Of a stretch of DNA of 54,719 nt, positions 27,677 to 35,658 are shown one piece after another (the first letter of the stretch is position 1; each line of letters starts with the position of its first letter). The notes under the pieces are model-generated. The model did not search any database, was not told the DNA's origin, and saw nothing but the letters and a program-made list of their open reading frames with translations. The stretch is taken from the NCBI GenBank assembly GCA_964440525.1, contig CAYTTC010000016.1, positions 1 through 54,719 on the forward strand, in the 5' to 3' direction. The position numbers and the translations under genes are program-made. Source of the stretch: DASWJZ01 sp964440525 (GTDB lineage: Bacteria; Pseudomonadota; Alphaproteobacteria; Rhizobiales; Afifellaceae).

Positions 27677-28171
27677 ATGATGCGGCCGAGACGCGCCCTC
27701 GAGGAAGGGCACAAGCGCAAATTCCTCGTCGTCGTCGACGACACCCCGGAATGCGTGATCGCGCTGTCCTTCGCGGCGCGCCGGGCTGCGCACACGAACG
27801 GCGCGGTGGTGCTCCTCTTCGTCATCGAGCCGGAGGCGCCGCAGGGATTCGCCGGCGTGGAGGACATCATGCGCGCCGAGGCGCTGGAGCAGGCGCAGGC
27901 GACGCTCGCCAAGTTCGCGGCAAGGGCGCGCGACCTCTCCAATCTCGACCCCGAAATGGTGATCCGCGAGGGAAAGCGCGCCGAGGAGATCCGCAACCTC
28001 ATCGAGACTGACGAGGACATCGCCATCCTGGTGCTCGCCGCCGGCGAAAGCTCGGAGGGACCGGGACCGCTCGTAACAGCGATCGCGGCGCACGGCGCGG
28101 GGACCTTTCCGGTGCCGATCACCATCGTGCCGGGAACGCTTACCGAAGAACAGCTCGAAGCGATTGCCTGA
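27677..28171 (+). CDS. Universal stress protein family protein
   Basis: A 164-residue UspA-fold protein. The first strand reads FLVVVDDTPEC (about 15-25), with the aspartate that contacts ATP in ATP-binding members. The end motif VPITIVPG takes the place of the usual C-terminal strand, but the G-2X-G-9X-G(S/T) ATP loop is not clear, so nucleotide binding is doubtful. Lies 90 bases after trpS. It is the last core gene before the inserted element. Confidence 0.82.
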   Translation: MMRPRRALEEGHKRKFLVVVDDTPECVIALSFAARRAAHTNGAVVLLFVIEPEAPQGFAGVEDIMRAEALEQAQATLAKFAARARDLSNLDPEMVIREGKRAEEIRNLIETDEDIAILVLAAGESSEGPGPLVTAIAAHGAGTFPVPITIVPGTLTEEQLEAIA

Positions 28172-28323
28172 GGCAAGGTTCCCGCCGACGAGCGGCATCC
28201 GCTGCACCGGATCGCCGTCGCAAACGACCCGGCTTGGCCCATCCATACCTGCTGGTCGGCCAGGAAGTCTGGCTAAGTTATTGGATTGCCATGTGTTCCG
28301 CTTACGTTTCGCCACAGGCCGTC

Positions 28324-28338
28324 GGTGCTGTCCTAATT
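28324..28338 (+). repeat. Left terminal inverted repeat of cargo transposon
   Basis: GGTGCTGTCCTAATT, the exact inverse of 36282-36296. It continues into a longer sequence (28330-28356) that is inverted once more at 31645-31671 with one mismatch in 27. Confidence 0.88.
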
Positions 28339-28379
28339 AGGGCAATAATATACTTGGCTCAGTAGGAGGTCGGGGCGGG

Positions 28380-29045
28380 TTAGGGCTTGGACCGAAGGAG
28401 TGCCGGGACTCTGCAATGAGGCTGGACCCATTGCGCCTTGGCGGGGCAAATCCAGGCCAGCAACTCGGTTACGGTTGCGTAGTCCTTCGAGAGGTCGCGC
28501 TTGAATATCGGTTCATGGTGCCAAATCCGGTTTCGCACGAACGCAACGTCCCCGGCCGATTTTGCGAGGCTTTTTCGCCCTCGGGTGACAGGAAGGCTTG
28601 GAAAGGTCGTGCGCAAATGAGCGCCCCATATCGGCGGATTATATTCGCCTTGCAACATGCCTACCCAGAACCCAAATGAAAGGCCGGCGACAACCTGGCT
28701 AGTGCTCTGCTGGAGGTCGCGATTTCTGATCCTTCGTAAGACAGTCTCTATATCTCCCCGGCGCTCGTCGTTGGCGATTCCGAGGAAGGATTCGTTCTCC
28801 CACCAGTTGGCCCCGTAGGTAGCAACCAAGGCCGAGTTTATCCGGTTTCTAAGGCCAACTTCGACCGCTTGTATCGGAACGTGGAACGCTTCACCAACCT
28901 GGGCATTCCACATATAGAGCCTGAGGGCTCGCTCCGGGTTGTGGCCCGAAGCAGACAGGTAAGTGCTTAGCCTGTCAGGAGAAATTGTCTCCGTTAAGGT
29001 TGTGATGGCCGAGTCGTTAAGAGTTTGTTGAACCCCGTCGGTCAT
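28380..29045 (-). CDS. Abi-family protein with HEPN-type motif
   Basis: A 221-residue protein resembling Abi_2/abortive-infection proteins, alpha-helical with an early LRLYMWN and a mid-protein EVGLRNRINSAL. The HEPN nuclease signature Rx4H is present as RNRIWH (R171 to H176), followed by a second His. Family members are thought to cut RNA and stop phage growth by halting the host. ATG 29045 with AAGGTGG upstream is preferred over TTG 29090. First gene inside the left end of the transposon and transcribed toward that end. No antitoxin partner is evident next to it. Confidence 0.78.
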   Translation of the reverse strand: MTDGVQQTLNDSAITTLTETISPDRLSTYLSASGHNPERALRLYMWNAQVGEAFHVPIQAVEVGLRNRINSALVATYGANWWENESFLGIANDERRGDIETVLRRIRNRDLQQSTSQVVAGLSFGFWVGMLQGEYNPPIWGAHLRTTFPSLPVTRGRKSLAKSAGDVAFVRNRIWHHEPIFKRDLSKDYATVTELLAWICPAKAQWVQPHCRVPALLRSKP

Positions 29046-29111
29046 ACGTGTATACCACCTTGGTGAGCCGAAACGCGTCACTGCTTGCAAACGGTTTTCG
29101 GACTGATAGAG

Positions 29112-29152
29112 CCCCGCGACAGCCCTAGGGTCCTCGCGGGGTTTCGTTTTTT
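29112..29152 (+). terminator. Rho-independent terminator, plus strand
   Basis: An 8-bp stem, CCCCGCGA/TCGCGGGG, with a loop containing CCCTAGGG, followed by TTTCGTTTTTT. No annotated plus-strand gene ends just before it, so it may stop read-through from outside the element or end an unseen small RNA. Confidence 0.65.
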
Positions 29153-29188
29153 ACGGGCAGATACTGCCAAATCACAACCTAAAGGTCG

Positions 29189-30046
29189 CTATTTTTGCTC
29201 CTCCTTTCGGGAGGAATCCGTTTCAGCGGTAATAGTGATTTTGCCGTCACCGTTATAAATCAGGTCAAAGATGTTGGCGGCGGCGACAAGCCATTTTGTC
29301 CTTCCCTCAATCGTCCAGTTTGTCTCCGGCTCGGGAAGCTTCCCGATGAGCCCCTGGATGAAAGGGTGAAGCCCGCTTGTATCGGAGCCGGGTCGGCTGG
29401 TCTGCGGCTCCGGTTCGGCAAAGTCCTCTTCTGCCGTCGTGCGACGTTCAAACGACACTGGTCCGATAATTGGCTCAATCAGACGGTCGGGGCCATTCGA
29501 GAAAAATCCTGCCTGAGCGGCTGACTTGTCGAAGGCAAGCCGCGCAGTGTTTTTTTGCTTTGGCGCGACACCAAACCTAAGGAATGCCTGTTCCAACCCG
29601 TGAGGGCGAGGCGGAAGTTGCTTGCCTCTAAACTCCTCGTAGACACGTCGGTAGAGCGGCACCTTTAAAAAGGCTTCCGCTCGTGCGGCTCTCTGTTTTT
29701 TCTCATCCGAGTCCACGACCAGGAAGCCTAGATTGGTAAGTTCGTACTTTCCTTGGGTGTTTGACAAGAAACCGAACATGCGAGCGGTCGCTACCTTCGT
29801 AACGAACGCTCCGCTGCTCGCTGACTGGCTCATGACGCCAGCCAGCTGGTCGCGAGTGAGACCGACGCCGCCCGCTCCGATCATCGCCTGCGCGACAGAA
29901 ATGGCAGCCTCTAAATCCATATAGGGAAACGCGATGGTCGAGGACTCGCGCCCGCTTACCTTCACGGTCGTCTTCCTTGGAATCCGCACCAGCCTTTTGG
30001 GCCTAACAGAAGGCTGGACCCCAGAAGTGTTCGCGTCGTCTTCCAT
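29189..30046 (-). CDS. Transposon cargo protein, winged-helix-like, unknown function
   Basis: A 285-residue protein. Residues 40-110 contain FPYMDLEAAI followed by helix-turn-helix-like segments (LTRDQLAGVMSQ, then MFGFLSNTQGKYELTNLG), a layout seen in winged-helix or DUF5343-like proteins. The C-terminal part reads HPFIQGLIGKLPEPETNW near 228-245 and WLVAAANIFDLIYN near 255-270, a combination recurring in alphaproteobacterial hypothetical proteins. The gene at 34710-35645 shows the same N-terminal layout. DNA binding is inferred from fold-like features only. Confidence 0.65.
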   Translation of the reverse strand: MEDDANTSGVQPSVRPKRLVRIPRKTTVKVSGRESSTIAFPYMDLEAAISVAQAMIGAGGVGLTRDQLAGVMSQSASSGAFVTKVATARMFGFLSNTQGKYELTNLGFLVVDSDEKKQRAARAEAFLKVPLYRRVYEEFRGKQLPPRPHGLEQAFLRFGVAPKQKNTARLAFDKSAAQAGFFSNGPDRLIEPIIGPVSFERRTTAEEDFAEPEPQTSRPGSDTSGLHPFIQGLIGKLPEPETNWTIEGRTKWLVAAANIFDLIYNGDGKITITAETDSSRKEEQK

Positions 30047-30485
30047 CTTGCACCCTTCCGCTAGGTGACGGCGCGGAGCCGAAGCCCCACGCCGGTTGGA
30101 ATTAAATGTCGTGGTGATTCGGCGAGCCGTGCGGAAAGCTCAGCTGGGCCGCCGAGGGCCGCTACTGCGAACTTAGGGTCACAGGCGAAGATGGTACAGA
30201 CGCATCGCGCTCTCCCGTTCAAGGAAAACCCTTGAAAAGAGCCGGAATCCATGCCATCAACTCGCGGTAAGTTGCGAGGTCGCGGCACGGCAAATGCCCG
30301 AACTCCACGCTGGATGAGGGTCTACTCACCAGCACCGATGAACCAGCGGCCGCGGCAGGGATGCAACCCCCGTTTGCGGCCGTTTGGTTTCGGCCAATAC
30401 CAAACCGCCTAAACTTTTATCTGATCGCCGTCAAGGTACCGTGGGGAAACGGACTTCAGAACTTATTGCCCCCCGTATTCCTCGG
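30047..30485. other. Cargo-transposon spacer without a supported gene
   Basis: About 440 bases between the winged-helix gene and the small gene downstream of the transposase. A 75-codon minus-strand reading (30061-30288) and a shorter one with the tail ELMAWIPALFKGF (near 30230-30320) exist, but neither has a convincing start and context. The second loosely resembles the Abi gene's C-terminal ELLAWI and may be a decayed remnant. No terminator or RNA gene is recognised. Confidence 0.4.
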
Positions 30486-30677
30486 TCATGTTCGCGGTGG
30501 TCGTGGTCGCTGTTCGTATCGGCGTTGCTCCGCTTGAAGCTGTTCGCGCGACACCGTCAACAGGCGCTGCGTGAGAAGCTTAAAGCGCTCCATCGGAGTC
30601 GCCGCTTCCGGTGCGACGTGAGCGTTTTCCGCGTCGCGGGCGTCTCGGTTTTCAGGCGGTGTTTTCTTGCGGCCCAT
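30486..30677 (-). CDS. Small protein encoded behind IS1595 transposase
   Basis: A 63-residue protein whose start overlaps the transposase end by 26 bases. It has a charged, Pro-rich N-terminus and a helix MERFKLLTQRLLTVSREQLQAEQ (split here as MERFKLLTQRLL and VSREQLQAEQ). Small proteins with a helix ending in V-(S/P)-(R/K)-x-x-(L/V) are often found next to IS1595 transposases in alphaproteobacteria, so it may be an accessory. It is on the transposase strand and probably cotranscribed. Confidence 0.6.
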   Translation of the reverse strand: MGRKKTPPENRDARDAENAHVAPEAATPMERFKLLTQRLLTVSREQLQAEQRRYEQRPRPPRT

Positions 30678-31611
30678 GTCCTGTCAATTCGTTGTAGGTG
30701 AGGCGAAGGCCAGTGACCCACGATAGCACGGCGGAGAAGCGTCCGTAGTCATTGTCCGCGCGAGCGTTGAAGCGAAACACTTGTTCGTCGAGGTAGCGGA
30801 AGAGATGGAAGGGCTCGACGCTCACGTAAGTGCCCTTGATCGACCGCTTTAAGAGGCTCCAGAAGTTCTCGACGCCGTTGGTGTGGACTTGACCGCGCAC
30901 GTATTCGACGGCGTGGTCTATCACTTCGTGCTGGTAGTCGTCTGAGAGCCCTTTGTAGCCTACCCAGGCATCCGTAAAGAGGCGAGAGCCGGGTTCGACA
31001 GTGCCGCGCAGCTCCGTATGCAAGGTGGCCTTCTGAACGTTCTCAAGGACGCGGGCGCGAATGCGGCTCGTCTCATGCCTACCCTTACGCTCTAGGATAC
31101 CCATGACTGCCGTCTTGCCGGAACCGCCAGTTCCCTTGATCGCCTTCTCGCGTCGGTTCTTGTGCATGTTTTTGGCTAGCCCGCCGATGAACGTCTCGTC
31201 GGCTTCAACGTCGCCATCGGCCTTCATCAATGAACCAACCTGCATCGCGAGACGGACGCGATGAAGCATGAACCACGCGCTCTTTTGCGTCACGCCGATC
31301 GCGCGATGAAGCTCATAGGAGCTAACGCCGTTCTTGCAATTCGCAACCATCCAGATCGCGACGAACCACTTGTCGAGGGCAATCGGGCTGTCTTCAAATA
31401 TCGTCCCGACCTTCGCCGAGAACTGACGCTTCGGATGCTTCTCTTTGCACTCCCAAACGCGCCGCGTGGCGATGAATTTAACGTCCGTGCGACCGCATGT
31501 CGGGCAGTGGACACCACCCGGCCAGCGCAGGTTCACCATCGTATTCAGGGCAACATCCGGGTCCGAAAAATGCCGGATGGCTTCCATAAGGGTCTGTGGT
31601 TCGGTGCTCAT
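30652..31611 (-). CDS. IS1595-family (ISXO2-like) transposase
   Basis: DDE/N transposase of 319 residues. An N-terminal zinc ribbon (CPTCGRTDVKF, then CKEKH) is followed by a helix-turn-helix region and the catalytic core: first Asp in EADETFIGG near 135-145, second in LFTDAWVGY, and the third position in HTNGVENFWSLLKR near 260. All catalytic residues are in place, so the enzyme may be active. It sits inside the element bounded at 28324-36296; the nearest repeat outside it is the diverged end at 31645-31694. Translation stops inside the start of a small downstream gene. Confidence 0.93.
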   Translation of the reverse strand: MSTEPQTLMEAIRHFSDPDVALNTMVNLRWPGGVHCPTCGRTDVKFIATRRVWECKEKHPKRQFSAKVGTIFEDSPIALDKWFVAIWMVANCKNGVSSYELHRAIGVTQKSAWFMLHRVRLAMQVGSLMKADGDVEADETFIGGLAKNMHKNRREKAIKGTGGSGKTAVMGILERKGRHETSRIRARVLENVQKATLHTELRGTVEPGSRLFTDAWVGYKGLSDDYQHEVIDHAVEYVRGQVHTNGVENFWSLLKRSIKGTYVSVEPFHLFRYLDEQVFRFNARADNDYGRFSAVLSWVTGLRLTYNELTGHGPQENTA

Positions 31612-31644
31612 AAACGTTAAAATAGGGAGTGCCGGTCACTGTGT

Positions 31645-31694
31645 CAAGTATATTAATGCCCTAATTAGGACAAGTGATCAATGAAATTAGGACA
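31645..31694 (-). repeat. Internal inverted repeat, probable alternative right end
   Basis: Positions 31645-31671 are the inverse of 28330-28356 with one mismatch in 27. A second copy of the core AATTAGGACA follows at 31685-31694, 22 bases on. The far right end has the same two-copy layout at 36262-36271 and 36282-36291 with 20-base spacing. The sequences next to this copy do not duplicate the left flank and the tip is altered, so it seems to be an inactive or replaced end. Confidence 0.72.
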
Positions 31695-31735
31695 CCGAAT
31701 CAATTCGTTAACGCGAATCTTAGGGTGATTTGGCA

Positions 31736-32053
31736 ATGACGCTCGCGCTCGCTGCCAAACACCAAGACGCGTACGATCCTCCGCTAGACCCCGGAATCCG
31801 CAGAGCGGTTGAGGTGTTAAACGCCGCCAGCATCGAAACCTTCGAATCGTGCGAAGGCGGCCCAGGACATTGCTATCCTGAACCGACCGTCCGTTTTCAT
31901 GGCAGTCGCAGCGAAGGCTTCAAGGCCCTCGCTGCGGCCATGCAATCCGGTTTGAAGGTTGCCGAGCTTCGGCGTGTATGGCCAGTCAACGATGGTGAGC
32001 CGACTGGCCCTTGGTGGGAACTTACTTTCGCCCCTACTTCCCCTGCCGCTTGA
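31736..32053 (+). CDS. Small conserved phage/transposon protein
   Basis: A 105-residue protein of unknown function. It contains GIRRAVEVLNAASIETFESC near 20-40 and the run GGPGHCYPEPTVRFHG, a recurring motif of small alphaproteobacterial phage and island proteins. One Cys lies next to Gly-Gly. ATG 31736 is preferred to TTG 31730. It overlaps the next gene tail to tail by 20 bases on opposite strands. Confidence 0.7.
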   Translation: MTLALAAKHQDAYDPPLDPGIRRAVEVLNAASIETFESCEGGPGHCYPEPTVRFHGSRSEGFKALAAAMQSGLKVAELRRVWPVNDGEPTGPWWELTFAPTSPAA

Positions 32054-32195
32054 GATCGGCGCAGTCCTTGCACAACGGCTTATTGCCAGTGCCGGCGCGG
32101 TAGTTCTCCGGCTCGATATTGTTGCCGGTATTGCAGTTCGAATTGTCGTGATGGACATCGGCTTTGACCGAGTGCCAAGGCGATTTGTAAGGCAT
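32034..32195 (-). CDS. Very small Cys/His protein
   Basis: A 53-residue protein starting MPYKSPWHSVKADVHHDN. Two His and paired Cys (CNTGNN, CKDCADL) suggest metal binding, as in HNH-like or zinc-knuckle mini proteins. The ATG at 32195 follows GGGAG at a good distance. Convergent with the 31736 gene and overlapping its end by 20 bases. Function is unknown, and the coding call rests on start, spacing and residue pattern. Confidence 0.6.
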   Translation of the reverse strand: MPYKSPWHSVKADVHHDNSNCNTGNNIEPENYRAGTGNKPLCKDCADLKRQGK

Positions 32196-32350
32196 GATCG
32201 ACTCCCGTTTCTTGAACAGCCCTCAGTACCGCCGATTCGCAACCGGGAGTCTAGTCAATCGTACTGACACAACTGGCTAATCTACGACCGAGAACTCTCT
32301 TCCTCACAGGTTGCGGCATGCGCTAGCTTACCGGGAAACGGGAGGCAACA

Positions 32351-32668
32351 ATGGCGATCCGTAATCGGCTTAGGGAACCGGAAGCGCGAATACTGGTCCT
32401 TCGCATAGCGGCAAGCCACCCTGGCAACCGAGCGCCAATGGAGAAAATCAAAGACGAAGTGCCTGCCTACATCGCATTCACTCCGATCGATCTCAAAACA
32501 TCCGGCAGCAGGCCGAACGAGAATAAATGGCAACAGATCGTGGGGAACGTTGTCTCTCACGCTCCTTTATCAACGAGCATTTTCACAAAGGGATACGCGA
32601 CCCTGGTTGGCGAAGACATCCAAGTCACCACACAAGGACTCTCGTACCTCAAGAAACTAGGGTTCTAG
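32351..32668 (+). CDS. Winged-helix-like small protein
   Basis: A 105-residue protein resembling the DNA-binding N-terminal domain of Mrr-like restriction proteins: three helices, then the wing region with the pattern Y-A-T-L-V-G and a terminal VTTQGLSYLKKLGF. No nuclease domain is attached. It ends tail to tail with the DNA methyltransferase gene, sharing a CTAG stop region. It could regulate that gene or the element; this is inference. Confidence 0.55.
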   Translation: MAIRNRLREPEARILVLRIAASHPGNRAPMEKIKDEVPAYIAFTPIDLKTSGSRPNENKWQQIVGNVVSHAPLSTSIFTKGYATLVGEDIQVTTQGLSYLKKLGF

Positions 32669-33255
32669 GCGTAGCGCGCCTTATAGCCCGGCTTGAACCA
32701 TCTCATCTCGGACCCGGAAGCGTCTTTGTCCCAAACGAACCAGGCGTAAGCGGTCGTGCCGGTGCCCTTCTGAACGGCTCCGGCTGGATAGAATGTGATC
32801 CGCTCGCTGAATACCCAGATGCGGCTTGGCGGGTGCTTTGAGAAGATCGTCCGCTGCCGGTTTGCACCCTCCAGAAAAGCGAGGCGGAGCAGGAGCGCGA
32901 ACTTGCGGCCGGCTGATCGGACGCCAGCCGCCACAAAACCTTCTGCGCTGTTGTAAGGGGGATTGGTGACGATGTTGTCGGCGCGGCGTTCGACGTTCAG
33001 AAAATCAACCCCGTGATCCCCGTAGCCGCGATTGAATAGGTCGGAGCTGGGAACAGAGCATCCCGTCTCTTCTAGGACGCGGGACATCGCGCCGTCGCCG
33101 CAAGCACTTTCCCAAATGTCTCCGCTGAATTTTTCATTCTCGATTAGGGCGAAGGTCGCCCAGCGGGGCGTTGGGAAATAGTCAGGCCCGCTTAGGTCCG
33201 CGAACCTCTTCATTGTCGGTTTGAAGCCGCCATTGAGATTGTAGGTCGCGTCCAT
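32665..33255 (-). CDS. Phage-type adenine-specific DNA methyltransferase
   Basis: A 196-residue SAM-dependent methyltransferase. The SAM motif is ESACGDGAMSRVL near 59-71 (an E-x-A-x-G-D-G variant of FxGxG), and the catalytic motif NPPY is at 98-101, the pattern of N6-adenine or N4-cytosine DNA methylases. No target-recognition domain is visible and it is short, like phage-borne orphan enzymes. No restriction partner is found nearby. It may modify the element or mark it as self; the role is inferred. Confidence 0.78.
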   Translation of the reverse strand: MDATYNLNGGFKPTMKRFADLSGPDYFPTPRWATFALIENEKFSGDIWESACGDGAMSRVLEETGCSVPSSDLFNRGYGDHGVDFLNVERRADNIVTNPPYNSAEGFVAAGVRSAGRKFALLLRLAFLEGANRQRTIFSKHPPSRIWVFSERITFYPAGAVQKGTGTTAYAWFVWDKDASGSEMRWFKPGYKARYA

Positions 33256-33315
33256 CAGTGTCTCCGCGAAGCACTTGGAAACACTAACAGAATCATATGG
33301 TTAAGGAATGGTTAA

Positions 33316-33338
33316 GGGTGAGTCAAAACGACTCACCC
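33316..33338. terminator. Hairpin overlapping the IS1-type transposase stop
   Basis: A perfect 9-bp stem, GGGTGAGTC/GACTCACCC, with loop AAAAC spans the stop codon of the minus-strand transposase. There is no clear T-run, so it may act as a processing or translation-limiting structure rather than a terminator. Confidence 0.45.
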
Positions 33339-34226
33339 CTTGCCACCGTCGATTACCTCAAACGGTCCATACCGCCGAACCGCTTCCGGCCGGTCCATTT
33401 GTTGAAGCGCAGCGCCGACGAGATCGCCGACGGACCAGATCGTATTGCTCACCCCAAGGGCCATCGCCGGCGTGATCCGCGTCGTTTCATGCACCCTGCA
33501 GAAATTGTAAAACGACACGTACAGACTCACGGCTGCGGCGTGGTTGTCGAGCTTCTTGCTGAAAGCGTTGGTCAGCCGGGTGAAGCGTCGGCTCGCCATG
33601 CGCAGGCTCAGGTTCTGGCGCTCGACATAGCTAGTCGAGATGTTGCGGGGACGGCCAATTATGTCCTGGTGCTCTACGGCTACTACCCAACCGGGCGAGT
33701 AGCGGCGAGCGGCGTTGATCGGGGGCTCGCCGTTGTAGATTTTGTGGATTTGTCCGTAGGTGCAGCCGTACTCGCCGAAGGCGTATCGGACCGCATCCGC
33801 GTACGCTCCGAAGGCATCCGACGAAATCTCCGGCCGACCTAAGACTCGCTCGCGAAGATCGTTCAGGAACAGCTCGGTGTTGTCGGCAGTGCGCTTGCCG
33901 ACGCGGTAAGAGAGGATGCCCTTGCCGGTCGCGTCGAGCGCGATGAAGACGTACTGGTCGCCGACGATAGAACGGTTCTCCTGGTCACTGACCTTGCGCT
34001 GCTTTTTCCCGACATAGCTCCACGCCTCGTCCAGCTCGATCCGTGAGACGTGGAGCGAGTGCATGGTCCGGTCGTGGAGGCGAGCGCAGCCTTGGCCGAT
34101 GCGAACGCCTAGCCGCATGATCGTATCGCGGTGGACGCCGGTCAGGCGCTCGACGCTGCGGATGGAGTTGCCCTCGCACAGGGCGGCGATAATGGCGACT
34201 TGCTTGTCAAAGGGGAGAATGTTCAT
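33333..34226 (-). CDS. IS1-family transposase as cargo
   Basis: A 297-residue transposase of the IS1/InsB type common in alphaproteobacteria. An N-terminal helix-turn-helix (SVERLTGVHRDTIMRLG) is followed by the DDE core with LDEAWSYVGKKQ near 88-100 and a later SYVERQNLSLRM near 217-228. No terminal inverted repeats were found within a few hundred bases, so it is probably a passenger of the larger element, not an independent insertion. Its stop codon lies in a hairpin. Confidence 0.85.
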   Translation of the reverse strand: MNILPFDKQVAIIAALCEGNSIRSVERLTGVHRDTIMRLGVRIGQGCARLHDRTMHSLHVSRIELDEAWSYVGKKQRKVSDQENRSIVGDQYVFIALDATGKGILSYRVGKRTADNTELFLNDLRERVLGRPEISSDAFGAYADAVRYAFGEYGCTYGQIHKIYNGEPPINAARRYSPGWVVAVEHQDIIGRPRNISTSYVERQNLSLRMASRRFTRLTNAFSKKLDNHAAAVSLYVSFYNFCRVHETTRITPAMALGVSNTIWSVGDLVGAALQQMDRPEAVRRYGPFEVIDGGKG

Positions 34227-34709
34227 CGGTCGGTCCCGTCGTGTTGTGGGGACCAGACCCGGCGAGTGGACGGAAACCGTCCGATTCGCTATATGACACT
34301 TGCGGGTTGATCACTGGGCTAGTCCCCGGTGGTTGATCTCGGGGCCGGGCTGCTTCAACAGCACGGCCCCACTACTTCGATGGCTGGTTCGGGGCCTCGG
34401 ATTCGGACCGAGATTTCCGCGGAGGTAAGGCCGGGCGTCCGACCCTTAGACGAGCCCCGAGAGTTGCCGATTAGAGGGCCGCTTTTCCTACCTAGCCGGG
34501 CGGGAAGCGGCCCTTTCCTGTTTATCCTCGCCCCGGTCGCCGGTCGGCTGAACGCCGGGGCTCGCTGCTCTTCTGGTCATGGATACGACCTCCCTGAACC
34601 GAACTGAGCCTAAGGGCCATTTCTCCTGCCGTCAAGAACTTCACCTGAAATTAGTTTGACAATTTCAGAGCAAGGGAGCATCTAAGGTCTGACAAACTCA
34701 GAGGGCGCT
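34227..34709 (+). other. Structured non-coding spacer with terminator-like hairpin
   Basis: About 480 bases without a supported gene. From roughly 34330 to 34525 the sequence is dense in self-complementary blocks. It ends with a hairpin AGGGCCGCTT/AAGCGGCCCT (34475-34484 with 34505-34514) and a short TTTCCTGTTT tail, like a rho-independent terminator on the plus strand. No protein gene precedes it, so a small RNA is possible. The last 65 bases are the promoter/operator region of the next gene. Confidence 0.5.
34645..34703 (+). promoter_or_regulatory. Operator-like repeats and possible -35 element before cargo gene
   Basis: A perfect inverted repeat CTGAAATT-AGTTTGAC-AATTTCAG spans 34645-34668. 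A 16-base direct repeat (TTTGACAATTTCAGAG at 34655-34670, TCTGACAAACTCAGAG at 34688-34703, 13 of 16 equal) overlaps it. TTGACA at 34656-34661 could be a -35 box. The gene begins seven bases after the second repeat, so a regulator could block initiation here. Confidence 0.6.
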
Positions 34710-35645
34710 ATGTCCGAACCAGACCAGAGCCAAAAAAACGCCGGAACGCGGTATCCTTTTATCAATCTGGAGAAGGCTATAGGTCGGGCAAATGAGCTAT
34801 TCGACGCGGACCAAAAGGGCCGCGAAATGACAATTGCCGTGGCCTTCTCGGTATGGAGTTACTCCGAGAAGAGCAGTGGGGGCTTCCAAACGATCGCCGC
34901 CCTAAAAATGTATGGACTCATCAAGGACTCTAGCGGGGGGGATAGTCGTAAGGTGGCTCTGACAGAAGAGGCGCTCCGCTATTTCCGCGATGAACGCGAA
35001 GAAGAGCGAGCTAAGTTAGCGCGGGCATTTGCTCTGAAACCTAAGCTCATTACGGCACTTTGGACCGATTGGGGACCAACCCCACCTGCCGACACGATTG
35101 CACGAAGCCACCTCAAGGCCGAGCGTGGGCTGAACGATCAAGGGGCACGCAGCCTCCTCGCTGTTTACAAGGAAAATGTGGACTTTGCCGACCTTAAGGG
35201 CCATACTAAGCCTACCGGCGAAGTTCAAGGGTCTAAGATGATCCCTGCCCTTACGCCGGCGATATTCGATTCATTCTTTCCGCAGCGGCGGCAAGCGCCT
35301 CCAAAGCCGCTGGTGCAAGAAAGCAAGGTGCCAGCAATGGAAGGCGAGCGCGTTGTTTTTGCGGAGGAGAATTCTCCGCAGCAGTATCTACGATTGGTGG
35401 CCAGCGGGGAGATGGACGAGTTCCTGCTTGACGCTTTGGAAGACTATGTGAAGCGAGAACGGAGGCGCGCGCTTAGGAAAAGTGAGATTGCGGACGCGAT
35501 GAAGCCCAATGATGAGCAGGGGAACGTGTCTCTGATGATCACGGCCGCTCAGCGGGAACAGCTTCGCCAGCTCGGCCACAGTGATGAAGCGATCAGCAAC
35601 ATGAAGCCGGCAGAGGCGCACGAGATTTTGGAGATCGTGAACTAA
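34710..35645 (+). CDS. Transposon cargo protein, winged-helix-like, unknown function
   Basis: A 311-residue protein. It opens with the motif YPFINLEKAIGRANE near 14-28, matching FPYMDLEAAI in the 29189-30046 gene; both go on with helix-turn-helix-like helices (IAALKMYGLIKD, then VALTEEALRYF). The C-terminal end has SLMITAAQREQLRQLGHSDEAI (written here as LMITAAQREQLRQL) and a last helix. The long charged middle is unlike the other gene. The two appear to be distant relatives carried at opposite sides of the element. Preceded by operator-like repeats. Confidence 0.62.
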   Translation: MSEPDQSQKNAGTRYPFINLEKAIGRANELFDADQKGREMTIAVAFSVWSYSEKSSGGFQTIAALKMYGLIKDSSGGDSRKVALTEEALRYFRDEREEERAKLARAFALKPKLITALWTDWGPTPPADTIARSHLKAERGLNDQGARSLLAVYKENVDFADLKGHTKPTGEVQGSKMIPALTPAIFDSFFPQRRQAPPKPLVQESKVPAMEGERVVFAEENSPQQYLRLVASGEMDEFLLDALEDYVKRERRRALRKSEIADAMKPNDEQGNVSLMITAAQREQLRQLGHSDEAISNMKPAEAHEILEIVN

Positions 35646-35658
35646 GGACGTGAGAGTT

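Noticed and set aside
29112..29152. tRNA remnant or dif-like recombination site near the left transposon genes.
   Set aside because: The stem with T-run is fully explained as a terminator, and no cloverleaf or dif core can be drawn.
30061..30288. Minus-strand 75-codon reading frame in the transposon spacer.
   Set aside because: No start signal, no family resemblance, and it is interrupted by better-looking but also unsupported alternatives.
28330..31671. A smaller 3.3-kb insertion bounded by the 27-base inverted repeats.
   Set aside because: The flanks TCGGTGCT and AAGTGATC are not a target duplication, while the 28324-36296 boundaries have a perfect one.
33260..34320. Independent IS1 insertion sequence.
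   Set aside because: I found no terminal inverted repeats or target duplication around the transposase, only a hairpin at its stop codon.
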